A stretch of 45,830 nucleotides of DNA from the NCBI GenBank assembly GCA_036307185.1, contig JAXJYC010000054.1:1-45830 (forward strand), read 5' to 3'. The DNA comes from SVEL01 sp017381055 (GTDB lineage Bacteria > Bacillota > Clostridia > Lachnospirales > Lachnospiraceae). The notes beneath the pieces are model-generated. The model searched no databases. It saw only the letters and a program-made list of their open reading frames with translations, and was not told where the DNA came from. Shown piece after piece: positions 25,666-31,495 of this stretch (the stretch's first letter is position 1; each line of letters opens with the position of its first letter). A program made the translations under genes and the position numbers.

Positions 25666-26010
25666 GTGGTCATAAAAAGAGGAGATATATATTACGCAGA
25701 TTTAAGGCCTGTTATAGGCTCAGAACAGGGTGGCATAAGACCAGTTCTTATCGTCCAAAATGATACAGGAAATAAGCATAGTCCAACAGTTATAGTTGCA
25801 GCTATAACTAGCAAAATGAACAAGGCAAAGCTTCCTACTCATATTGAAATTGATTCCAATAAATATGATATAGTGAAGGATTCAGTTATTTTGCTTGAGC
25901 AGTTAAGGACTATTGATAAAAAAAGACTTAAGGATAAGGTGTGTCACTTAGAAGGAGATATATTAAAACAGGTTAATGAAGCTTTGCTTGTAAGCCTAGA
26001 ATTAATGTAA
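25666..26010 (+). CDS. MazF/NdoA-type endoribonuclease toxin
   Basis: 114 residues from the GTG at 25666, which gives MVIKRGDIYYADL, colinear with Bacillus NdoA (MIVKRGDVYFADL); CAGGGGTG serves as RBS. A GTG nine bases earlier would sit on the RBS. PemK/MazF fold: SEQGGIRPVLIVQND with the catalytic Arg, SPTVIVAAITSK with the catalytic Thr, then LPTHIEID and VILLEQLRTIDKKRL. It cleaves mRNA at a short motif, probably the U-rich target of its Bacillus relatives. In Bacillus the order is alr, antitoxin ndoAI, ndoA; here only 85 bases separate alr from the toxin and no antitoxin frame is visible. Confidence 0.92.
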   Translation: MVIKRGDIYYADLRPVIGSEQGGIRPVLIVQNDTGNKHSPTVIVAAITSKMNKAKLPTHIEIDSNKYDIVKDSVILLEQLRTIDKKRLKDKVCHLEGDILKQVNEALLVSLELM

Positions 26011-26049
26011 AAAGTTAATTGATTTATTTAAGGCTTCAAGGCTAGATGG

Positions 26050-26079
26050 TTGACTTAAATGGGTAGAATATGGTATATT
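26050..26079 (+). promoter_or_regulatory. Promoter ahead of the CorC-like gene
   Basis: TTGACT (26050-26055), 18-bp spacer, TATATT (26074-26079). A long hairpin begins only 3 bases downstream of the -10. Confidence 0.65.
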
Positions 26080-26081
26080 TT

Positions 26082-26125
26082 ATGAGTTAATGCTTATTTA
26101 TAAGTGTTAGCTCATTTCATTTTTG
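26082..26125 (+). terminator. Long hairpin: mazF terminator or leader attenuator
   Basis: From 26082 to 26115 a 16-pair stem (ATGAGTTAATGCTTAT with ATAAGTGTTAGCTCAT, including three G-U pairs) with a 2-base loop, followed by TTCATTTTT. It would end transcripts from the alr-mazF operon, but it also lies just after a promoter and so may act in the leader of the next gene. Confidence 0.6.
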
Positions 26126-26144
26126 GAAGGGGATTGATTATATA

Positions 26145-27425
26145 ATGGACAGTAGTTCCATATTAGGAATAATTTTATTTTCAGTTTTTGTAATTTTGAA
26201 TTTTATAATGTATTGCTTTGGTGAAGCAAGTCAAAACGTTAGCGATAATGAGTTAAAGACTAGAGAGTCAGAGGGTGATAGAAGAGCAACTAAGGTTTTA
26301 AAGATTGTAGAAAATCCAAGAAACTTTGTGCTTACTATACAGCTTATGACAACGACCTTTGCGGTTTTATCAGGTGCATATAATATTTCACTGTTTAGTG
26401 AGATGCAGTTGTATGTTAAGATATTAGCATTTATTGCACATATAAGCGTATTAATATGTTTTGGAGTGATTATTCCCCAGTATATTGGTAGAAGAAAGCC
26501 TGAAAAATGGGCAGTTAGACTTGTGGATGCTGTAAGAATAATTATGCTTATATTAAAGCCATTTTCGTTTATTATCTTTATTGTATCAGCATTGCTTCTT
26601 AAGATAATCGGCATCGATTATAAGGAAGACTATGATAATGTTACAGAAGAAGAGATTATGTCTATTGTAAATGAAGGCCAGGAGCAAGGTGTTCTAGAGG
26701 AACAGGAAGCTGAGATGATTTCTAACATTATAGAAATGGATGAGAAGGATGCGGAAAGCATAATGACTCATAGAAAGAATGTCGCAGCTATAGATGTAAA
26801 TTGGACACTTGCGCAGACGGTAGAGTTTATTATAGATGAAATTAATTCAAGATTTCCAGTATATGATGAGGATATAGATAACATAGTTGGTATATTACAT
26901 ATTAGAGATGTTTTTACTAAATATAAGAAGCTAGAAAATGGAGATATCAAGCTTAGAGATATACCAGATATTATGCGAGAGCCAGTATTTATCCCTGAGA
27001 CTAAGAATATTGATTCATTATTTAATGAGATGCAGAAGGATAAAAACCATATGTGCATTGTAATCGATGAGTATGGTCAAATGGCTGGAATCGTAACGAT
27101 GGAGGATATCTTAGAGGAAATTGTTGGAAATATTATGGATGAGTATGATGAAGAAGATGACAATATAGTTAAGGAATCTGAAGATACTTATCTTATAAAG
27201 GGAATAACACCACTTGAAGATATAGAAGATGTAGTTGGTATAACTTTTGATGAAGAAGATTATGACACACTTAATGGATATCTTATAAGTAAGTTAGAAC
27301 GTATTCCAGATGAAGATGAAAAAATTGAATTGGAAACAGATAAAGGAAGATTTCAAGTATTATCAGTTGAGGGCAATATGATTGCTGAGGTAAGACTTGT
27401 AATACTTAAAGAAGAAGAGGCCTAA
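26145..27425 (+). CDS. CorC/HlyC-family (CNNM-like) membrane protein
   Basis: 426 residues. DUF21-type transmembrane domain with hydrophobic segments at about 5-25, 60-85, 90-115 and 125-150, paired CBS domains at about 195-325 (including HMCIVIDEYGQMAGIVTMEDILEEIVGN), and a C-terminal CorC_HlyC domain at about 335-425. Relatives are linked to Mg2+/Co2+ efflux and metal homeostasis in the membrane; the old name hemolysin C is misleading. RBS GGAAGGGGATTG. The first transmembrane region is slightly divergent. Expression may respond through the hairpin at 26082. Confidence 0.88.
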   Translation: MDSSSILGIILFSVFVILNFIMYCFGEASQNVSDNELKTRESEGDRRATKVLKIVENPRNFVLTIQLMTTTFAVLSGAYNISLFSEMQLYVKILAFIAHISVLICFGVIIPQYIGRRKPEKWAVRLVDAVRIIMLILKPFSFIIFIVSALLLKIIGIDYKEDYDNVTEEEIMSIVNEGQEQGVLEEQEAEMISNIIEMDEKDAESIMTHRKNVAAIDVNWTLAQTVEFIIDEINSRFPVYDEDIDNIVGILHIRDVFTKYKKLENGDIKLRDIPDIMREPVFIPETKNIDSLFNEMQKDKNHMCIVIDEYGQMAGIVTMEDILEEIVGNIMDEYDEEDDNIVKESEDTYLIKGITPLEDIEDVVGITFDEEDYDTLNGYLISKLERIPDEDEKIELETDKGRFQVLSVEGNMIAEVRLVILKEEEA

Positions 27426-27463
27426 GGCCTAATAATAAATTATTAATCAAGGAGAGAAGAAAA

Positions 27464-28192
27464 ATGTCAGGACATTCAAAATTTGCCAATATTAAGCACA
27501 AGAAGGAAAAAAATGATGCAGCAAAGGGAAAGATTTTCACAATCATTGGTCGTGAAATCGCAGTAGCAGTAAAGGAAGGCGGTCCAGATCCTGCTAATAA
27601 CTCAAAGCTTGCAGCAGTTATTGCAAAGGCTAAGTCAAACAACATGCCAAATGATACAATCGAAAGAGGTATCAAGAAGGCTGCTGGAGATGCTAATGCC
27701 GTAAATTACGAAGTAGTTACATACGAAGGCTATGGTCCAAATGGTACAGCTATTATCGTAGATGCACTTACAGATAATAGAAACAGAACAGCTTCAAATG
27801 TAAGAAATGCATTTACAAAGGGTGGCGGAAACATCGGTACAACAGGTTGTGTATCTTATATGTTTGACAAGAAGGGTCAGATCATTATCGATAAGGAAGA
27901 GTGCGACTTAGACGCAGATACAGTTATGATGACAGCATTAGATGCAGGCGCAGAAGATTTCGTAGAAGAAGAGGATAGCTTCGAGATTCTCACAGCACCA
28001 GAAGACTGTGAGACAGTACGTCAGGCACTTGAAAAAGAAGGCATCAAGATGGCACAGGCAGAAGTTACAATGATTCCACAGAACTATGTAGAATTAACAT
28101 CAGAAGATGATATAAAGAAGATTAATAAGATTCTTGATTTACTCGATGAGGACGATGACGTTCAGGCAGTTTATCACAACTGGGACGAGTAG
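27464..28192 (+). CDS. yebC: YebC/PmpR-family protein
   Basis: 242 residues, family length. Begins SGHSKFANIKHKKEKNDAAKGKIFT and contains GYGPNGTAIIVDALTDNRNR and FTKGGGNIGTTGCVSYMF, all hallmarks. The family was described as transcription regulators; newer work connects members with translation at proline-rich stretches, which would parallel efp. RBS AAGGAGAGAAG. High-expression codon bias. Strong terminator follows. Confidence 0.96.
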   Translation: MSGHSKFANIKHKKEKNDAAKGKIFTIIGREIAVAVKEGGPDPANNSKLAAVIAKAKSNNMPNDTIERGIKKAAGDANAVNYEVVTYEGYGPNGTAIIVDALTDNRNRTASNVRNAFTKGGGNIGTTGCVSYMFDKKGQIIIDKEECDLDADTVMMTALDAGAEDFVEEEDSFEILTAPEDCETVRQALEKEGIKMAQAEVTMIPQNYVELTSEDDIKKINKILDLLDEDDDVQAVYHNWDE

Positions 28193-28206
28193 AAAAGAAT
28201 GCAAGC

Positions 28207-28240
28207 AAAACGGGGTTCCAATGAACCCCGTTTTATTTAC
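28207..28240 (+). terminator. Terminator of yebC
   Basis: AAAACGGGGTTC (28207-28218), loop CAAT, GAACCCCGTTTT (28223-28234), then ATTTAC. Works on both strands. Confidence 0.9.
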
Positions 28241-28263
28241 ATTTTTTCTACTTGTCCCATGAT

Positions 28264-28328
28264 AAACTTGCCTTCTCAGCGAAGCTGAGAGCGACGACAG
28301 GAGCAGGCACGAAGTGCAAGGCAAGTTT
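28264..28328. repeat. Nested palindromic repeat with GAA-triloop hairpins
   Basis: AAACTTGCC (28264-28272) pairs with GGCAAGTTT (28320-28328) and encloses CTCAGC-GAA-GCTGAG (28275-28289) and GCAC-GAA-GTGC (28307-28317). The GCGAAGC-type triloop hairpins match those in the blocks at 37242 and 45391, so all three may belong to one family of mobile palindromes. Confidence 0.6.
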
Positions 28329-28418
28329 AGAATCGGGATGAGTGTGGCGGGAGGTGGTTCTCTACCTATAGCGAAAGAAAAAGGTTGATTAGTAAGAAAA
28401 ATGGAAATAATAAAAAAA

Positions 28419-28449
28419 TTGGAGTACATAGAAATAAATATGTTATAAT
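28419..28449 (+). promoter_or_regulatory. Promoter of the NAD-salvage operon
   Basis: TTGGAG (28419-28424), 19-bp spacer, TATAAT (28444-28449). The predicted transcript starts just before the 10-bp repeats, so these would be in the 5' UTR. Confidence 0.5.
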
Positions 28450-28460
28450 CTTAATGTAAA

Positions 28461-28540
28461 AAAAGCAACGAAAAGCAACGAAAAGCAACGAAAAGCAACG
28501 AAAAGCAACGAAAAGCAACGAAAAGCAACGAAAAGCAACG
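28461..28540 (+). repeat. Perfect 10-bp tandem repeat, 8 copies, in the leader
   Basis: AAAAGCAACG repeated eight times without change, between the -10 box and the RBS (AGAGGAG) of the next gene. The copy number of such perfect short repeats changes easily by slippage. Uniform 10-bp periodicity without spacers rules out a CRISPR array. Confidence 0.95.
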
Positions 28541-28568
28541 AAAAATAACATAAATAGAGGAGAAACAT

Positions 28569-29276
28569 ATGCCAGCTATACAATTAACAGAAGAATTCTT
28601 AGACAAATACAAACAAATGGAAGTCCTAGTTAGAAGCGAATATAACCTAGGCAACAATGATTCTGTTATGAACTTTCTTATAAGTAACAACGAATTCAAA
28701 GCATTAGAAAATGAATTGGATTTATGTAGAGATACAAGAAATCTACTATCGCATAATCCTAAAATAAATGGAGAATATGCGGTATATCCAAGCGAGGAGA
28801 TGATTAAGCTTCTTGATAAAGTAATACAGAAGGTAACACAACCTATTAAGGCATCAAATATTATGGTAAAGAAAAGTGAATTATGCTTTATGGGTATGGA
28901 AGACAAGGTGTCAGATGCGATGGCAGCTATGAAGGAGCATTCATACAAGTATATCCCAATATTAGCTGATGGTGTGCTAGTGGGCATGTTTAGTGCTAAG
29001 ACAGTATTAGAGATAATGGTTAATGAGGGAGCAGATATTTTCAAAGGCGATATTACATTTGAAGGCATTAAGAATTATATCTCCATAGAAAATGTATCAT
29101 CAAAAACATTTGCATTTGTAGGAAACAGTACACTGCTAAGTGAAATTAAAGAGATATTTAAAGATGACGTGGATAATAAAGAGAGAATTAATATTATCTT
29201 TGTTACACAGCATGGTAAGAAGGAAGAGAAATTATTAGGGATTATTACAGCCTGGGAGATTGCGGCTGTTAAATAG
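28569..29276 (+). CDS. HEPN-like plus CBS-domain protein of the NAD-salvage operon
   Basis: 235 residues. The N-terminal helical part (about 1-95) contains RDTRNLLSHNP, an R-x4-H motif as found in HEPN domains, preceded by a helix with conserved acidic residues. Residues about 97-235 form a CBS pair (IMVKKSELCFMGMEDKVSDAMAAMKEHSYKYIPIL and LLGIITAWEIAAV), which usually bind adenine nucleotides or NAD-like ligands. It precedes pnuC and nadR by 47 bases. I infer a nucleotide-sensing regulator or an RNase linked to NAD status; whether the motif is catalytic is unproven. Confidence 0.7.
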   Translation: MPAIQLTEEFLDKYKQMEVLVRSEYNLGNNDSVMNFLISNNEFKALENELDLCRDTRNLLSHNPKINGEYAVYPSEEMIKLLDKVIQKVTQPIKASNIMVKKSELCFMGMEDKVSDAMAAMKEHSYKYIPILADGVLVGMFSAKTVLEIMVNEGADIFKGDITFEGIKNYISIENVSSKTFAFVGNSTLLSEIKEIFKDDVDNKERINIIFVTQHGKKEEKLLGIITAWEIAAVK

Positions 29277-29323
29277 GTTTTTATAAAATACAATAGGATA
29301 TAGGGAAGATTAGGAGATAACAA

Positions 29324-30031
29324 ATGAACAAGATAAAAGAATTGGTAAAGAGAGAATTAGTTGGCTGGAAGAAGTGGGAAGTAATATGGTTACTTTCTGC
29401 AACAGCAGTTATTTTAGGATTATCAATTTATTGGAAGGATTCTGCTATAGGTATAGGGGCAGCGTTGACAGGAATTTGGTGTGTTATATTAACTGGTAAG
29501 GGAAAATTATCTAGCTTCTGGATTGGTGCTGTGAATACAATATTGTATGCAATTGTTGCATGGCAAGCAAAGTACTGGGGAGAGGTAATGCTAAATTTAA
29601 TTTATTACCTTCCAACAAATTTCATCGGCTTATATATGTGGTCTAAAAACATGGATAACAATACAGATGAGGTAGTTAAAGAGAGACTTTCATTAAAGAG
29701 CAGTATTATTGCATATGGTTGTGTAATTGCAGCAACAGTTGGATATGGATTTGTTCTTAAGATGATGAATGGAACATTGCCATTTGTTGATTCTATGAGT
29801 ACAATCTTTTCTATCTTTGCACAGATTTTATGCATAAAAAGATGTATGGAGCAGTGGGTATTATGGATTGTCGTAGATGTGGTTTCTGTGGGTATGTGGA
29901 TATATGCATTAATTAACAAAACAGGAGATTTAGCAACTGTATTAATGTGGACAGTATTCCTTATCAATGGAATAATTATGTTGATAAAGTGGCTTAAGGA
30001 TAGTAAGAAGAGCGTAGCTGTGGAGGAGTAA
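29324..30031 (+). CDS. pnuC: Nicotinamide riboside transporter PnuC
   Basis: 235 residues with seven predicted membrane helices. PnuC lets nicotinamide riboside enter by facilitated diffusion, trapped by phosphorylation by NadR. The signature around residues 83-106 (WGEVMLNLIYYLPTNFIGLY, followed by MW) and the YVVWQ-like WQAKYWGE are typical. RBS TTAGGAGATAAC. Two bases separate its stop from nadR, so translation is coupled. Confidence 0.93.
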   Translation: MNKIKELVKRELVGWKKWEVIWLLSATAVILGLSIYWKDSAIGIGAALTGIWCVILTGKGKLSSFWIGAVNTILYAIVAWQAKYWGEVMLNLIYYLPTNFIGLYMWSKNMDNNTDEVVKERLSLKSSIIAYGCVIAATVGYGFVLKMMNGTLPFVDSMSTIFSIFAQILCIKRCMEQWVLWIVVDVVSVGMWIYALINKTGDLATVLMWTVFLINGIIMLIKWLKDSKKSVAVEE

Positions 30032-30033
30032 AT

Positions 30034-31032
30034 ATGTATAAGGTGGGAATGTATGGTGGCTCATTTAATCCAATGCACAACGGGCATTTGGAATGTATTA
30101 CTAAGGCAGCTTGTATGTGCGAAGAGCTATATGTGGTATTAAGTGTAGGAAATAAAAGAGACGAAATAGATTATCGTGTGCGATATAGATGGTTATATCA
30201 AGCTACAAAGCATATTGGAAATGTAAGAATTATTATTCTTGAAGATAATTGTGCTACAAAAGCAGACTACACATTAGAAGTATCTAAGGCTGATTCAGAG
30301 TATGTAAAAGAACAGATTGGAAAGCATATTGATGTTGTATTTTGTGGTTCTGATTATGATGAAAATAGCTTTTGGAATGTGAATTATCCTGACAGCGAGT
30401 TTTATGTGTTTGACAGAGATGAATTAAGCTCTACAGAATTAAGAGAGAATATATATGCTCATTGGGATTGGTTGCCAAATATAGTAAAGCCATACTTTGT
30501 TAAGAAGGTATTAATTATTGGCTTGGAGAGCTCAGGAAAGTCAGTTATGACTGTTAACCTTGCAAATCATTTTAATACAAACTACATAGAAGAAGCAGGA
30601 AGAGAGCTTTCAGAAAAATCAGGAACTGATACATTGATGCTTAAGGAAGATTTTACAGAAATACTTCTTACACAGAAAATGAATGAAATGAAGGCTATAG
30701 AACATAGTAATAGAGTGCTTTTCTGTGATACAGATTGTCTTATCACACAGTTTTATCTTAATTTCCTTAAAGGTGATGAAGAGAATATCAAATTATCAGA
30801 AGCAATTGATGGAATAAATAACTATGATTTAGTTTTATTTTTAGCACCTGATGTTAAGTGGGTACAGGATGGTGATCGAAGCGAGGAAATTCGAGATAAT
30901 CGACCAATGTATCGAGATATGCTTGGAGAGATATATAAGTCTCATGGCAAATGCTTTAGGTATATTGAGGGTAGTTATTTGGAAAAGTATAATCAGTGTG
31001 TTGAATTAGTTAATGATATGTTGAATGGATAA
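30034..31032 (+). CDS. nadR: NadR: NMN adenylyltransferase/nicotinamide riboside kinase
   Basis: 332 residues. Residues 1-155: nucleotidyltransferase with GSFNPMHNGHLE (HxGH) and the SSTELRENI (ISSTxxR-like) motif, joining NMN and ATP to NAD. Residues about 160-332: P-loop kinase (GLESSGKSVMTVNLA) that phosphorylates the nicotinamide riboside delivered by PnuC. There is no N-terminal helix-turn-helix, so unlike the enterobacterial protein it is not a DNA-binding repressor. Regulation may instead involve the CBS protein upstream. Confidence 0.93.
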   Translation: MYKVGMYGGSFNPMHNGHLECITKAACMCEELYVVLSVGNKRDEIDYRVRYRWLYQATKHIGNVRIIILEDNCATKADYTLEVSKADSEYVKEQIGKHIDVVFCGSDYDENSFWNVNYPDSEFYVFDRDELSSTELRENIYAHWDWLPNIVKPYFVKKVLIIGLESSGKSVMTVNLANHFNTNYIEEAGRELSEKSGTDTLMLKEDFTEILLTQKMNEMKAIEHSNRVLFCDTDCLITQFYLNFLKGDEENIKLSEAIDGINNYDLVLFLAPDVKWVQDGDRSEEIRDNRPMYRDMLGEIYKSHGKCFRYIEGSYLEKYNQCVELVNDMLNG

Positions 31033-31037
31033 TAAAA

Positions 31038-31063
31038 AGGAGACTTGATTTCTCAAGTCTCCT
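31038..31063. terminator. Hairpin after nadR
   Basis: AGGAGACTTGA (31038-31048) and TCAAGTCTCCT (31053-31063). The T run follows it on the minus strand, so it mainly blocks transcription coming from the right; on the plus strand it overlaps the -35 of the antisense RNA promoter. Confidence 0.65.
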
Positions 31064-31073
31064 AGTGTATAAT
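31045..31073 (+). promoter_or_regulatory. Promoter of the antitoxin RNA
   Basis: TTGATT (31045-31050), 17-bp spacer, TATAAT (31068-31073). Confidence 0.75.
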
Positions 31074-31079
31074 TTATTT

Positions 31080-31180
31080 AGAAAGGTTATCGGATATAAG
31101 TTCCGATTACCCTCAGTTATTTATTATGTTAAAAGAAATAGCATCCAACTTTGGGCGGTGGGATGCTATTTCTTTTTATT
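31080..31180 (+). ncRNA. Antisense antitoxin RNA of a type I toxin-antitoxin locus
   Basis: An RNA of about 100 nt from the promoter at 31045, with hairpin GGTTATCGG/CCGATTACC (31085-31111) and a terminator stem AGAAATAGCATCC (31134-31146)/GGATGCTATTTCT (31161-31173) then TTTTATT. It converges on the toxin gene and overlaps its 3' end and terminator. Two short plus-strand repeats, TATCGGA (31088 and 31285) and YACCCTC (31108 and 31256), make it complementary to the toxin mRNA leader and its Shine-Dalgarno as well, as in the Fst par locus. A 69-codon frame here has no RBS and is discounted. Confidence 0.7.
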
Positions 31181-31249
31181 GATTTCGTTAATATACGACA
31201 AGCCAGCAAATATTACTAACAATAAAGTTAAAACTTCCATTGTGTTCAT
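31166..31249 (-). CDS. Small holin-like type I toxin
   Basis: 27 residues, MNTMEVLTLLLVIFAGLSYINEINKKK: a short N-terminus, one membrane helix and a charged Lys tail. This matches my recollection of the Hol_Tox/TxpA-Fst kind of type I toxins, which depolarise the membrane. RBS AAGGAGGGTGATGCC is near perfect, but CCCTC at 31274-31278 can pair with it and hold it closed. Promoter at 31325-31353; the stop codon lies in the terminator stem. Confidence 0.8.
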   Translation of the reverse strand: MNTMEVLTLLLVIFAGLSYINEINKKK

Positions 31250-31324
31250 GGGCATCACCCTCCTTATGTACTAGAGGGCATCAATATCGGAACGCATCCA
31301 TCTTTCTATAAATTATACAAGTAA

Positions 31325-31353
31325 ATTATACCACAAAGCGAACAAATGTTCAA
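31325..31353 (-). promoter_or_regulatory. Promoter of the toxin gene
   Basis: On the minus strand TTGAAC (31353-31348), 17-bp spacer, TATAAT (31330-31325). Confidence 0.75.
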
Positions 31354-31495
31354 CTGTGGGGTTGAATTATATATAAATAAATTAATAACAGTGGAAATCT
31401 AGCTTCATTTATTATAAAATAACCTTAATATGATTTTGTGATTAAAAAGAATATTGTATTAAAGTATATTAACATAATCCTGAGGAGGTAATAGC

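Noticed and set aside
28461..28540. Tandem repeats as a CRISPR array
   Set aside because: The 10-bp units are contiguous, with no spacers and no cas genes nearby.
31065..31274. A 69-codon plus-strand frame after nadR
   Set aside because: No RBS, it runs across the terminator stem, and the toxin gene and antisense RNA on this stretch explain it better.
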